Positions 12,836-22,006 of a stretch of 37,497 nucleotides of DNA are shown here, piece after piece. The DNA comes from a virus. The stretch lies in IMG/VR virus record IMGVR_UViG_3300025010_000147, positions 1-37,497 of that record. One strand, written 5' to 3'. Position 1 is the stretch's first letter, and every line of letters begins with the position of its first letter. A program made the position numbers and the translations under genes. The notes under the pieces were generated by a model. It saw only the letters and a program-made list of their open reading frames with translations, ran no database searches and had not been told where the DNA came from.

Positions 12836-13194
12836 ACAAGAAAGAGCAGGCGTATGTGGAGGAGCTTGAGACGCGGCTGGCGTTGCGGTTTACGGGAGAG
12901 GGGACGATAGTGCCGGATGTGCCGCCGCCAACAGTGTATGAGATGGGCGACGTGCTGACCAAGGGTTTCGTGTTCAACTTATACGGCAGTCGGGTAAGTG
13001 TGGCGTGTTCATCGTCAGTCAGCCACGCGGTAGGCCGAAACGACAAGACCGCCCGCAAACAGTCAATAGCCCTCTACAGCACCCGCAAACTCGCACTCCA
13101 GGCCATGCGGCGGGAAATGGAGATGAACTTTGCGCGGGAGCTGCGGGCGGTGGATAGGATGATCGCGGCAGAGGATAAGGGGGAGGAATCATGA
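12832..13194 (+). CDS. Hypothetical phage protein (120 aa)
   Basis: The ATG overlaps the preceding stop and follows AAAGGGGGGAATC. The product begins MNKKEQAYVEELETRLALRF and ends in a charged helix with a basic patch (RKQSIALYSTRKLALQAMRR). It resembles small conserved phage proteins of unknown role. Its stop overlaps the next ATG. Confidence 0.6.
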   Translation: MNKKEQAYVEELETRLALRFTGEGTIVPDVPPPTVYEMGDVLTKGFVFNLYGSRVSVACSSSVSHAVGRNDKTARKQSIALYSTRKLALQAMRREMEMNFARELRAVDRMIAAEDKGEES

Positions 13195-13601
13195 GCGAAT
13201 TGGAGCGGTACAAGGAAGCGGTGGAGTATCTGACGCGGGAAATGATCAGGATGCACAAAATCAGTGGCGCTAGGGTGAGGGACGACGTTGAGAAGATCCT
13301 CAACCCGCAGCCCGTCTACGAAGAGGTGACGGTGGAGCGGTGGGAGTGTCCGAAGTGCGGGGCCGTCCATAAACCAGAAGACCACCGCGACTACTGCTGC
13401 AATATCCCGAGATCGGACGGTATTTCTCTCACCGGCACCCGCCGCGTGCAAGTGGCGCAGAAGGTGGAGCGGAGCGTTAGCGTGGAGGCGCACATCAACG
13501 GGTTCGGAAATGTCTTTAGCCTTAACGGGGACAGCCTCTTTTCTGAACATCCCGAGGTCCATCGCAAAACCGGCACTCTCACATTCATGGTTAAGGAGTA
13601 A
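13191..13601 (+). CDS. Hypothetical protein with CXXC motif (136 aa)
   Basis: The ATG overlaps the preceding stop and follows GGGGGAGGAATC. A helical N-terminus is followed by WECPKCGAVH and DYCC, probably one zinc site, then a beta-rich C-terminal half. It is the last gene before a stem-loop and the start of the morphogenesis block. Function unknown. Confidence 0.6.
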   Translation: MSELERYKEAVEYLTREMIRMHKISGARVRDDVEKILNPQPVYEEVTVERWECPKCGAVHKPEDHRDYCCNIPRSDGISLTGTRRVQVAQKVERSVSVEAHINGFGNVFSLNGDSLFSEHPEVHRKTGTLTFMVKE

Positions 13602-13608
13602 AGGGAAA

Positions 13609-13626
13609 GGCCCCTTGAGTGGGGCC
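13609..13626 (+). terminator. Stem-loop after the early block (weak terminator)
   Basis: GGCCCC/GGGGCC with a six-base loop follows the stop codon by seven bases, then AGTTTC. The U-tract is poor, so termination may be partial. A TTGACA at 13642-13647 follows but lacks a clear -10 box. Confidence 0.4.
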
Positions 13627-13694
13627 AGTTTCATAATAAGGTTGACATTTCCTCAATGATGTTGTACGGCTACACGCAAACAGAGGGCGCACAC

Positions 13695-14021
13695 ATGAAT
13701 GTTAACGATAGGACCGTCAACGCGATACAGGGGAAGACGTGGAGCTACCAGCAGCAGGAGCGCGAATCGCTCACCTACACCGTGAACTGGTCCGCCGTAT
13801 TGGGCGCTGACACCATCGAAACCAGCGAGTGGACGGTACAGGGGCAGGCGATGTCAACAGGGGCTTACACGGACTCTCACGCGGCTGTAACGGTCAACGC
13901 GAGCCAGGGGAGGTATAAACTGGCGAACGTGATCACCACAGCGAACGGAGAGACACATGAGCGCGTGATAAAGCTGCAGGTGCTGCCGGCTGATGTGGAG
14001 ATAGCGGGGGATTACGAATAA
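13695..14021 (+). CDS. Phage fiber-tail adaptor (Gp77-like) protein
   Basis: The 108-residue protein matches the pattern of fibre-tail adaptor proteins near terminase genes of some podoviruses. It has a LTYTVNWSAVLGADTIETSE segment, then SEWTVQG, AVTVNASQGRYKLANVI and a closing beta strand, as in an immunoglobulin-like fold. The ATG at 13695 has AGAGGG eight bases upstream; an ATG at 13656 has no SD. The stop overlaps the terminase small-subunit ATG (TAATG). It is probably a virion component. Confidence 0.7.
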   Translation: MNVNDRTVNAIQGKTWSYQQQERESLTYTVNWSAVLGADTIETSEWTVQGQAMSTGAYTDSHAAVTVNASQGRYKLANVITTANGETHERVIKLQVLPADVEIAGDYE

Positions 14022-14548
14022 TGCCAGCGGGAAGGCCGTCAATACCGTTCAACCAAGATATCGCTGACACGCTCTGTGAAGAGCTGAGTACGTCCAACAA
14101 AGCGACATCGACCATCCTGGTTGAAATCGGCAAGACGGGCGACACTGTAGGCGTCACGACCATCTATAAGTGGCTGAGAGACAATGAGCAATTCGCGAAG
14201 GATTACGCGAGAGCTAAAGAGGAGCAGGCCGATTTTCTCGCGGAGGAGATGCTTGAGATAGCGGATGATGATTCGCTCGATGTCGGATTCACTGATGAGG
14301 GCAAGCCGTTTGTCAAGGGCGAGAACATTCAGCGGGCAAGGCTAAGGATCGACACGCGGAAGTGGATAGCATCGAAACTTAAGCCGAAGAAGTACGGCGA
14401 CAGGATCAGCCAAGAGATTACCGGCAAAGACGGCGGACCGGTCGAAACCGTCGCAGAGGTCACAATTCGGCCACAGGTTACGAGAGAGGAATGGTTAAAA
14501 CTTCATGGTCTGGATACCGCAATGGGGGCCACAACTAGCGGCGAGTGA
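14021..14548 (+). CDS. terS: Terminase small subunit
   Basis: The 175-residue product has the GRPSIPFNQDIADTLCEEL start and a helix-turn-helix region (TTIYKWLRDNEQFAKDYARA) typical of Sf6-like small terminases. These bind pac-like DNA and feed it to the large subunit. The C-terminal part (RARLRIDTRKWIASKLKPKK then YGDR) is the conserved oligomerisation region. It overlaps the large terminase by 44 bases in another frame, as is common for this pair. Confidence 0.9.
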   Translation: MPAGRPSIPFNQDIADTLCEELSTSNKATSTILVEIGKTGDTVGVTTIYKWLRDNEQFAKDYARAKEEQADFLAEEMLEIADDDSLDVGFTDEGKPFVKGENIQRARLRIDTRKWIASKLKPKKYGDRISQEITGKDGGPVETVAEVTIRPQVTREEWLKLHGLDTAMGATTSGE

Positions 14549-15896
14549 GGCCGATTGGTGCGATGAGCTGTTCTACGGCGGGGAGCGCGGCGGTGGAAAG
14601 TCTGACTTTCAGCTTGGATACCAAGAGGATGGCGCATTACGCTACGGGAAGCACTCCAATGGCATCATGTTCCGCAAGACTTATCCAGAGATGGAGGAGT
14701 TGCAGAGCCGGGCAGCTGAGATATTCACCGCTTCCGGCGCGATCTTCCGAGTACAGCCGAGCGCAAACTATCCTTTCTCCAACTGCTGGTATTGGCCGAA
14801 CGGTGCAACGGTCAAGATGCGGTACATCGAGAACGAGAAGGATTATGGGCGATATCACGGTCATCAGTACACGCGGATATCGTTTGATGAGGTAACGGAG
14901 TATTCAACGCCTTCCGGTCTCCTCAAGATGCTATCGACACTCCGAAGCGCAAACGGAGTGCCTTGCTCGGTCAGATGCACAGGGAACCCAGGCGGTGTCG
15001 GTCATGTGTGGGTAAAAGCGAGATATGTTGACCCAGCGCCACCTTTCACGCCTTACACGGACCCCGAAACCGGATTCACCCGCATGTTTGTACCTTCGCG
15101 GCTCTCTGACAATCAGATCCTCGTCAAGAATGACCCGAACTATCGGAGCAGGATCTTAGCGGCGACGGACGGCAATGAGGCGCTGCGGAAAGCATGGACG
15201 GAGGGCGCTTGGGATATCGTGGCCGGTGCGTTCTTTTCCTCATGGTCGAGCCAACTGCATGTGGTCAAACCGGTGGAGTTGCCGGGAGATTGGACGCGGT
15301 TCTGCTCAATGGATTGGGGATCATCGCACCCCTTCAGCGTCGGATGGTGGGCCGTTTCTGATGGCTCGCTTCCGCAATTCCCCGCAGGAGCGATAATCCG
15401 GTACCGCGAATGGTACGGCATGAGCAGGCCGAACGTGGGCCTTAAAATGAGTGCTCCGGCTGTCGCAGCAGGGATAATTGAGCGGGAGAATGAGCCGATG
15501 GCGTACCGCGTTGCCGACCCCGCCATATTCGCAGAGAACGGCGGGCCGAGTATTGCGCAATCAATGTTGCCAACGGTCTGGAAGCCGGGAGATAACAAGC
15601 GCCAACCTGGATGGACCCAGCTCAATGACCGGCTGATCGGCATCGACGGCAGGCCGATGATTTACTTCTTCAGCACATGCACCGACACCATCCGCACGGT
15701 ACCGGCGATGCAGCATGATAAGCACAAGATAGAGGACATTGACACCGATGGAGAGGATCATATAGCGGACGAAATCAGATATGCCTGCATGTCTCGACCG
15801 TGGATCAGACCGAAACCGGAGCCTGTCGTGATACCAGACCCATGGGACAAGCGTTTTGACGGCGACGGTGATGAGGATGATTGGAAGGTGAATTGA
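14505..15896 (+). CDS. terL: Terminase large subunit
   Basis: The 463-residue packaging motor has an N-terminal ATPase with Walker A GGERGGGKS at about residues 25-33 and Walker B ISFDEVTE near 124-131. The nuclease domain begins near MDWGSSHPFSVGWW (about residue 270) and includes VADPAIF and the late acidic EDHIADEIRYA. It cleaves and translocates DNA into the prohead through the portal. The length is normal for the Terminase_6-like group. The start lies within the small-subunit gene; no shorter start keeps the full ATPase domain. Confidence 0.95.
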   Translation: MVWIPQWGPQLAASEADWCDELFYGGERGGGKSDFQLGYQEDGALRYGKHSNGIMFRKTYPEMEELQSRAAEIFTASGAIFRVQPSANYPFSNCWYWPNGATVKMRYIENEKDYGRYHGHQYTRISFDEVTEYSTPSGLLKMLSTLRSANGVPCSVRCTGNPGGVGHVWVKARYVDPAPPFTPYTDPETGFTRMFVPSRLSDNQILVKNDPNYRSRILAATDGNEALRKAWTEGAWDIVAGAFFSSWSSQLHVVKPVELPGDWTRFCSMDWGSSHPFSVGWWAVSDGSLPQFPAGAIIRYREWYGMSRPNVGLKMSAPAVAAGIIERENEPMAYRVADPAIFAENGGPSIAQSMLPTVWKPGDNKRQPGWTQLNDRLIGIDGRPMIYFFSTCTDTIRTVPAMQHDKHKIEDIDTDGEDHIADEIRYACMSRPWIRPKPEPVVIPDPWDKRFDGDGDEDDWKVN

Positions 15897-15907
15897 GGGG
15901 GGATTTT

Positions 15908-16084
15908 ATGAGACGCACAGATGATGGCGACAAACGGGAGCACGCGCGCAGTGAATGTGGCGAATGTGGCAAAGAAACCACATTGCTCGTCCAGATAGGG
16001 GAAGAATATGGGTATGAGACAGAGACAGCTTTTGTCTGTAAGGAATGTATAGAAAAGGCACTGCGACTGTTTGACGACAAGTAG
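15908..16084 (+). CDS. Small zinc-ribbon protein between terminase and portal (58 aa)
   Basis: The ATG at 15908 follows GAGGGGGGATTTT. The 58-residue product contains CGECGKETTLL and FVCKECIEKAL about 30 residues later, a CXXC-CXXC zinc ribbon. It lies between the packaging and portal genes. The function is unknown; an early-type zinc protein inserted in the late block is the simplest reading. Confidence 0.6.
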   Translation: MRRTDDGDKREHARSECGECGKETTLLVQIGEEYGYETETAFVCKECIEKALRLFDDK

Positions 16085-16088
16085 CACC

Positions 16089-16103
16089 CGCACCCTTTGT
16101 GCG
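16089..16103 (+). other. Short hairpin before the portal gene
   Basis: CGCAC/GTGCG with a five-base loop lies just after the zinc-ribbon gene. There is no U-tract, so it is more likely a message stabiliser or processing site than a terminator. Confidence 0.35.
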
Positions 16104-16125
16104 ATAACACGCACCAGGAGACAAC

Positions 16126-18030
16126 ATGACAGACCCGAGCAAGACCCCGCCCGACTTGCATTCAACGCTTGTCCAGTGGTTCGAGGACAGCGAAGACTCC
16201 ACGCAGGACGCCCGCAAGCTGGCAGAGAGGGACGCTGATTACTACGACGGCAAGCAACTCACGCCGGAAGAGTACCGCACCCTTAAAGCCCGCAGACAGC
16301 CCCCCGTTGTCAATAACCGCATCAAGCCCAAGATCGACTTCATGCTTGGCGCCGAGCTGAAAACCCGCACAGACCCCAAAGCCTTCCCCCGAAATCCCAA
16401 CGTAGACGAGGACGCTGCGAACGCCGCAACGGACGCGCTGAGGTACATCTGCGATGCGACCAAGTTTGAGCGTGTCCGGTCCCTCTGCTACGAGGATGGG
16501 CTCAAATACGGCAGCTACGGCGGTCAGATCGTCGTTACTCCCAAGGGGAACGACTTCAAGATTGATTTCGTTCATGTGCCTTGGGACCGGATCTTCTACG
16601 ACTACCACTCCCGCGCCAAGGATTTCAGCGATGCCAAGTACAAGGGCGTTGTGATCTGGCAGGACCGGGAAGACGCGCTTGAAATGTTCCCTGGCAAAGA
16701 CGGCATCCTAGCCAATACCATGGCAAGCGTCACAGCCGGTCAGACCTACGATGACAAGCCGCAGAACCGTTGGGCCGACAAGGGGCGCGACAGGGTGCGC
16801 GTCGTCTACATGGAGTACAAGAAGGGCGGCGAGTGGTATTTCTGCTATCTCACCAAGGGCGGATTTCTGCGCGAACCGGCGAAGATGCCCTTTGTCAACG
16901 ATGACGGCGAATCGGTACCGTCGCTTGAGTTTCAATCCCTTTTCGTTGACCGCGACGGCAACAGATACGGCCAAATCCGGCAGTACATCGACATGCAGGA
17001 CGAGATCAACAAGCGCCGGTCGAAAGGGATCCACCTTATCAACTCGCGGCAGACCATCGGGGAAAAGGGCGCGGTGGCCGATGTCAACGCGGCCAAGCGC
17101 GAACTTGCCAAGCCGGACGGTCATGTTGAAATAACGCCAAGCATGAAGTTCGACCTTCTCCCGACCAACGACATGAGCGCCGGTAACTTCCAGATGCTGC
17201 AGGAGGCGAAAGCCGAAATTGACGCACAGGGCCCGAACGCTGCACTGGTAGGCGGCGAGAAGCGCGACCTTTCCGGCAGGGCGATACAGGCGCTGCAGGG
17301 TGGCAGTAACACGGAGACGGCGATACAGACGGATGGACTCAGAGATTGGGAACACCGCGTTTATCGGCTCATGTGGTACTGCGTCAAGAAGTACTGGACC
17401 GCCGAAAAGTGGTTCCGCGTCACCGATGACGAGAACGCGCCGAAGTATGTCGGACTGAACACGCCTTCAACCGCTGGCGAAGAGTTCATCAAGAAGCAGC
17501 AGAAGTCGGGGCATCAGCTTGACGAGGAGATGGTGCAGCGGATCATGATGGACCCCGCAGCACAGCAGCCGGTGGTGACGAACAATGTGGCCGAACTGGA
17601 CGTTGACATCATCCTGGAGGACGTACCGGACACTGTGACGATTCAGCAGGAGCAGTTTGAGAGTCTGACACAGCTATTCCCGACCGTTCCCGAGCAACTC
17701 AAGCCTTTGACGCTCGAAATGCTGATTCAGGCGTCAACCCTTCGCAACAAGCAACGCTTTATCGACAAGCTGCAGGGCAAAGGGGAGGAAGAGAAACCGG
17801 ACCCAATGGCCGAAATGCAACAGCAGATGCAGCAGATCATGATGCGGCTCGAAATCGCAGAGAAACAGGCCAAAATCGCCAAGATCGAGACAAGCGCAAT
17901 GCTCGACCTTGCTAACGCGGAGGCGGCGGAAATAGGGCAGGATTTGGCAGAATACAACGCCATTGTGCAGGACTTCGAGAGGGTGAATAACCCGCAACCT
18001 CAGCAACCGGCACAAGGGGCGCAGCAATGA
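16126..18030 (+). CDS. P22-type portal protein
   Basis: The 634-residue protein has the P22-like portal layout. It shows RRQPPVVNNRIKPKIDFMLG near residue 60, a central DKGRDRVRVVYMEY strand region, the helix QYIDMQDEINKRRSKGIH, and a Gln/Met-rich C-terminal coiled coil (AEMQQQMQQIMMRLEIAEKQ). Portals form the dodecameric DNA gate at one capsid vertex and bind terminase and tail parts. The ATG follows CCAGGAGACAAC. The last bases overlap the next ATG. The length is below P22 gp1 (725 residues) but normal for relatives. Confidence 0.92.
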   Translation: MTDPSKTPPDLHSTLVQWFEDSEDSTQDARKLAERDADYYDGKQLTPEEYRTLKARRQPPVVNNRIKPKIDFMLGAELKTRTDPKAFPRNPNVDEDAANAATDALRYICDATKFERVRSLCYEDGLKYGSYGGQIVVTPKGNDFKIDFVHVPWDRIFYDYHSRAKDFSDAKYKGVVIWQDREDALEMFPGKDGILANTMASVTAGQTYDDKPQNRWADKGRDRVRVVYMEYKKGGEWYFCYLTKGGFLREPAKMPFVNDDGESVPSLEFQSLFVDRDGNRYGQIRQYIDMQDEINKRRSKGIHLINSRQTIGEKGAVADVNAAKRELAKPDGHVEITPSMKFDLLPTNDMSAGNFQMLQEAKAEIDAQGPNAALVGGEKRDLSGRAIQALQGGSNTETAIQTDGLRDWEHRVYRLMWYCVKKYWTAEKWFRVTDDENAPKYVGLNTPSTAGEEFIKKQQKSGHQLDEEMVQRIMMDPAAQQPVVTNNVAELDVDIILEDVPDTVTIQQEQFESLTQLFPTVPEQLKPLTLEMLIQASTLRNKQRFIDKLQGKGEEEKPDPMAEMQQQMQQIMMRLEIAEKQAKIAKIETSAMLDLANAEAAEIGQDLAEYNAIVQDFERVNNPQPQQPAQGAQQ

Positions 18031-19406
18031 CCATAACGCTCGAAACGCCCGATACGTGGCCGGGGAGCGAATCGCCAACGAACCCGAGCGGCGAGCGGCG
18101 CAATGTGCTGACCGTCAACGGGGTGGAGCCGGATAATGACGGCAATGTGGAGGTGCAGACAGCCGGAGATATGCCCGCCGCACTGATCGTCCAGGCGCTT
18201 CAAGCCGCATATCCTCGCCTTACGTGGCTCATGTCCGGTAACTCGACCGATGGACAGCCCGACACGGCGACAGCGGCGGCGATTGACGCTTTCATGACCG
18301 CAACCGGCGTGGCAAGCGATTACGTCGCCTTCCTCGACCTGGGCGCTGCGGCGGCATCGGCGGGAACGTTGACCATCGCCAACGCCTACTCCGCATCGTC
18401 GGCGGATAACGTGGTTCTTGTGCAGTCGCATGGTGCGCTGGTTATTGCCAACGCCTACTCAGGGAGCTTTGCCGACAACATAACACTCTCTAACCCCTCG
18501 CTGCTGGTTCTGGCGATTGACGATGCCTACAGCGGCAGTTTTGCCGATGCCGTCACCCTTGTACAATCCCACGGCGTACTAGCCATTGCTGACGCTTACA
18601 GTGCGAGCTTTGCCGATGCGGTGACGCTGGCACTCGCTGGCGGGGCCCTGACCATTGCAGATGCTTATTCGGCATCGTCGGCAGATAATGTGGTGCTGAC
18701 AGCGGGTGTTTCGGCCCCCACTCAGCCGGTAATCAGCGTCACCCCTGGCGACACCACAAACGTGATCGCCCTCATATCGGGCGGCGTCGGCGCTACCTCC
18801 TACAACCTCAAATGGGGTACCGTAGCAGGAACCCGCAGCAACACGATAACCAGTGTCACCCTCCCGTACACGCATACGGGGAGGACCAACGGGACCGCGT
18901 ACTATTACAGCGTCGTGGCTATCAACGGGGCGGGGTCGGTGGAGTCGGCAGAGGTCAGCGGGACACCGGTTGCGGCATCCACCAACTTTTATACCCAAAA
19001 TTGGGATCTCGCAGCTACCAACGCTACCACTTATGATGGATGGATTAGCGGGACATCTGGAGTCGATGGGATCGCCCACGTGGCCAATACCTTTGCATGG
19101 AGTGCCCCTAATAGCTTTGCTTTAGGAGGTGGAGACGGAGCATCGGAGGGAACTGGTTGGCTAGAGCGCACCATGACCATCGCGGCAGGGACTCTTAGTT
19201 TCGGCCTTAGACTCGATAGTGGCTCGCCGGAACCGGTGTATGTCAAAGTCTACGTTGACGGCGCTCAAGTGGGCCTAACTGGTGGTTACAGTGCCAATAA
19301 CTCGAATTACACTATAACCATATCCTCCGGCAGCGTTATTCGGTTCAGCGGAACCAGTCTCGCCGGGGCAATGCACATTGATAACATTTCCATCCCGATA
19401 CCGTAA
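18027..19406 (+). CDS. Repeat-containing virion surface protein with FN3-like domain
   Basis: The 459-residue protein overlaps the portal stop. Residues about 113-228 are five tandem units of the form (L/V)xIAxAYSxSxADxVxL. Residues about 233-318 read like a fibronectin type III domain (PTQPVISVTPGDTTN to AYYYSVVAINGAGSVESAEV). The C-terminal 140 residues are beta-rich and resemble a carbohydrate-binding jelly-roll. Its place between portal and scaffold suggests a capsid decoration or fibre protein. The next gene carries the same repeats at its end. Function inferred from architecture. Confidence 0.7.
   Translation: MTITLETPDTWPGSESPTNPSGERRNVLTVNGVEPDNDGNVEVQTAGDMPAALIVQALQAAYPRLTWLMSGNSTDGQPDTATAAAIDAFMTATGVASDYVAFLDLGAAAASAGTLTIANAYSASSADNVVLVQSHGALVIANAYSGSFADNITLSNPSLLVLAIDDAYSGSFADAVTLVQSHGVLAIADAYSASFADAVTLALAGGALTIADAYSASSADNVVLTAGVSAPTQPVISVTPGDTTNVIALISGGVGATSYNLKWGTVAGTRSNTITSVTLPYTHTGRTNGTAYYYSVVAINGAGSVESAEVSGTPVAASTNFYTQNWDLAATNATTYDGWISGTSGVDGIAHVANTFAWSAPNSFALGGGDGASEGTGWLERTMTIAAGTLSFGLRLDSGSPEPVYVKVYVDGAQVGLTGGYSANNSNYTITISSGSVIRFSGTSLAGAMHIDNISIPIP
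18364..18713 (+). repeat. Five tandem units of the AYSxSxADxVxL repeat
   Basis: Five units of about 22-24 codons recur, each centred on AYS-[AG]-S-[SF]-ADN or ADA. Unit junctions such as LVQSHG and LALAGG also recur. The repeat is clear in protein and still visible in DNA, so expansion may be fairly recent. Confidence 0.8.
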
Positions 19407-19415
19407 GGATATGAC

Positions 19416-20732
19416 ATGACAACCATACTCCAAAATGCGGCATCGTGGATTGCATCGATCAATCCGCCCCATCCAGACTATGGCAGCACTACGCAGTCAT
19501 ACATCCAGAGCGTGCATCAGTCGGTTATCGACTTCACTCTGGTAAGCGATCTTTCTGGCAACCCCGTCAACCAATGGCGGGGGTATCGCTACTGGCTAGG
19601 CATGACCACTATCGTGCCAGAAAATCCGGTTGTCTACGCCTCAAACGATAATGCCAATTGGACATTACAGTTCTGGATGGATGACGTTAGCTGGTATGAC
19701 AGCGTAGACGAAATAATTGGACCCGTGGCAGAAGATGCTGAAATCCTCTATGACCCCGTAGGCGACCAGCTCGTATGCTATTGGGTCAGGACGGACGAGA
19801 CCATAGTGTCTGACTACAACGGCACTGTAACGCCCGGCCCTGGAGTCATGCGGCGCACCTACTCGGCTGCTGGGGTGTTGTCTGCTGCCACATGCGTACT
19901 GCCGTGGGAAGGGTTCATCCTGTACTCCAACTCCCCCGCCGTAGTGCGCGAGGATGCCACACACTGGCACATGTTCGGCGTGGTGCAGGATACCACCTAC
20001 CTCTCTGCTAAAACCGCAGATTATCAGCGAATCACTTATCGTTTTTCGGTGGACGGCATTACGTGGGGGGCGGTGCAGTATTTGGGCACGGTGGCCGAGT
20101 TTACCGCAGCTTATCCGGGCTTTGAACCCAACCACATCACGGCAGTGGCAAATCCTGCTATTTCGGGACAGATTGACCTATTGATAAACGCGCTAGTGAC
20201 GCCAAGACCTGCTTCGTGGCTGAGTGGGTGCCGACTGTTTCACGCCGTTGTCAACCTACCCGACCCGACCGCAATCAGTTATCCCTTGGCACCTACGGCG
20301 GTACTTGCTCCTGTCGCTGGCAGTTGGGATGACATCGGCATTTACAGATCCGGTTTTACGCTGACAGCGGCTAGCGGCGAGATGACCATGCGCCTCTGGT
20401 ACTCCGGCATAGCGAACACCGATTCTTACCCCGAGAGTTGCCGCACTGGCTACACGGAAGGGGTGGTCTACCAGTATGACGCTGGCGGGGTGATTACACC
20501 ATATGGCGAGTTCACCATCGCCGACGCCTACAGCGCATCATCCGCCGACAACATCGCCCTCGCCCTGGCAGGCGGCACTTTCGCCATAGCCGGTGCCTAC
20601 AGTGCCAGCTCTGCCGACAATCTGACCCTCTCGCAATCAAGCAGCGTCACATGGCCGATCCGTTCCATCACCGGAGACGCCCGAACCCTCAACAAAACCC
20701 TGCGGCGGTTCGTCGCGGGAACATGGCAATAA
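19416..20732 (+). CDS. Propeller-like virion protein with C-terminal surface repeats
   Basis: The 438-residue protein has a beta-rich body (residues about 1-360) with recurring W and Y residues (QFWMDDVSWYD, YRFSVDGITWGAV, DDIGIYRSGFTL, MRLWYSG). This is the pattern of a five-bladed beta-propeller such as glycosidase-like folds. Residues about 365-410 are two units of the repeat found five times in the upstream protein. The end is WPIRSITGDARTLNKTLRRF. Catalytic residues cannot be assigned. A receptor- or glycan-binding virion protein is plausible. Confidence 0.6.
   Translation: MTTILQNAASWIASINPPHPDYGSTTQSYIQSVHQSVIDFTLVSDLSGNPVNQWRGYRYWLGMTTIVPENPVVYASNDNANWTLQFWMDDVSWYDSVDEIIGPVAEDAEILYDPVGDQLVCYWVRTDETIVSDYNGTVTPGPGVMRRTYSAAGVLSAATCVLPWEGFILYSNSPAVVREDATHWHMFGVVQDTTYLSAKTADYQRITYRFSVDGITWGAVQYLGTVAEFTAAYPGFEPNHITAVANPAISGQIDLLINALVTPRPASWLSGCRLFHAVVNLPDPTAISYPLAPTAVLAPVAGSWDDIGIYRSGFTLTAASGEMTMRLWYSGIANTDSYPESCRTGYTEGVVYQYDAGGVITPYGEFTIADAYSASSADNIALALAGGTFAIAGAYSASSADNLTLSQSSSVTWPIRSITGDARTLNKTLRRFVAGTWQ
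20508..20640 (+). repeat. Two further units of the AYSxSxADxVxL repeat
   Basis: Two units (FTIADAYSASSADNIAL and FAIAGAYSASSADNLTL) close the propeller-like protein. They match the five units of the upstream gene, indicating exchange or duplication between the genes. Confidence 0.8.
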
Positions 20733-20745
20733 AGGAGAAAATGAC

Positions 20746-21120
20746 ATGGCTAAGAAATACGCAGACGCAGTATTTGACGCGGCACTCGCAAAGATCGCCA
20801 CAGGGACCACTCTCAGCTTTTGCAGCGCGGAACCCGCCAACTATGCCGGTATCGCAGCGGTAAAGCTGGCAGGCGTGACGGTGACAGCGGGCGACGGCAA
20901 CGGTGATTACACCATCGCTGACGGGCCGGTAAGCGGGCGCAAAGTCACCGTGGGGGCGCAGACGGGCATGACCCCCACAGCCAACGGGACCATCATCTAT
21001 GCCTGCGTTGACGATGGTACGACCCTTCTTGCCGGTACCAGCGTGACCAGCCAGGCAGTCACGACCGCGCAGACGTGGGACTCGCCCGCATTCGCTTTCG
21101 GCATCACGGACCCGGTGTAA
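20746..21120 (+). CDS. Conserved-type virion protein (124 aa)
   Basis: The product MAKKYADAVFDAALAKIATG continues with TTLSFCSAEPANYAG, then DGPVSGRKVTVGAQ and a beta-rich C-terminus ending AFGITDP. This layout is familiar from small structural proteins of marine and soil podoviruses that lie near capsid genes. The exact role is unknown. The ATG follows AAAGGAGAAAATGAC; an overlapping ATG five bases earlier opens a shorter frame. Confidence 0.65.
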   Translation: MAKKYADAVFDAALAKIATGTTLSFCSAEPANYAGIAAVKLAGVTVTAGDGNGDYTIADGPVSGRKVTVGAQTGMTPTANGTIIYACVDDGTTLLAGTSVTSQAVTTAQTWDSPAFAFGITDPV

Positions 21121-21254
21121 GTAATAATTCTCTTGACTTAGCACCCGAAACAGAGTAGGGAAACAACACAACTGAGTAACACAAAACCGCCGCCGGGTAA
21201 TCAACGGGCGCTTACACGGAGCCGCCATCCACAAAGGGCGCGAAGGAGATGCAA

Positions 21255-21929
21255 ATGGAAGACTGGCTTGAGGATGCCGTAATCGAAGAACCGGAAGTGG
21301 CCGCGCAGGAGACGGTGGGGGAAACGGGCGAAGAAGCAACTCAGGACGCCGCTGAGCCCCCCGCTGAGAAGCCTGCAGCAAAGCCCGAAGAAGGACTTCA
21401 GGCCGCACTCCTTGCAGAGCGCCGGAAGCGGCAGGAGCTAGAGCAGAGGCTGGCCGCAAAGCCGGAAGAGCCGAAAGCCGACTTTTGGGAAGATCCTGAA
21501 GCGCGACTAGCCCAGACCGAGCAAAAGTTTCAGCAGCAGCTTATCAACCAGAAGCTCGACATGTCCGAAGCCTTCGCCCGCGACAAGTACGCCGATTTTG
21601 GCGACAAGATCGTCATCTTCGAGGCGATGGTACAGGAGAACCCCGCACTCTATCAGCAGATGCTGGCGCAGGCGAACCCCGCCGATTTCGCCTACAGGAC
21701 GGCGACGAACCAGCAGAAGCTGCAGGAGATGGGCGACCCGACCGCGTACGAGCAGAAGCTGCGTGAGAAGATCACCGCAGAGATTGAAGCGAAGTACGCG
21801 ACCAAGGGCGCGGCAGAGCATCAGAAGCGCGCAGAACTCCCTGGCACGCTGGCTACGGTATCCGGCGCAGGGGGAGCAACAGCACAAACGTGGAGCGGGC
21901 CTACCTCGCTTGACGACCTACTCAGATAA
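21255..21929 (+). CDS. Scaffolding protein
   Basis: The 224-residue protein is acidic and Ala/Glu/Gln-rich. It has a disordered N-terminus (MEDWLEDAVIEEPEVAAQE), a long coiled coil (LLAERRKRQELEQRLAA to EARLAQTEQKFQQQL) and a helical C-terminus. These are typical scaffold features, and it lies directly before the major capsid gene. AAGGAG is six bases from the ATG at 21255 but adjacent to the ATG at 21249, so the second is chosen. It would guide prohead assembly and then be removed. Confidence 0.82.
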   Translation: MEDWLEDAVIEEPEVAAQETVGETGEEATQDAAEPPAEKPAAKPEEGLQAALLAERRKRQELEQRLAAKPEEPKADFWEDPEARLAQTEQKFQQQLINQKLDMSEAFARDKYADFGDKIVIFEAMVQENPALYQQMLAQANPADFAYRTATNQQKLQEMGDPTAYEQKLREKITAEIEAKYATKGAAEHQKRAELPGTLATVSGAGGATAQTWSGPTSLDDLLR

Positions 21930-22006
21930 GCCTTTACCGGAGAACACCGATCAGGCACAACCATTTAACCGGAACGTCGTGAGACAGTCCCGTAAGGAGA
22001 AACACC

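Noticed and set aside
13642-13670. Perfect TTGACA before the adaptor gene as a late promoter.
   Set aside because: No -10-like hexamer lies at 16 to 18 bases, so it is not listed as a promoter.
21133-21161. TTGACT with TAGGGA 17 bases on, before the scaffold gene.
   Set aside because: The -10 box matches poorly. The 21121-21254 gap otherwise shows nothing.
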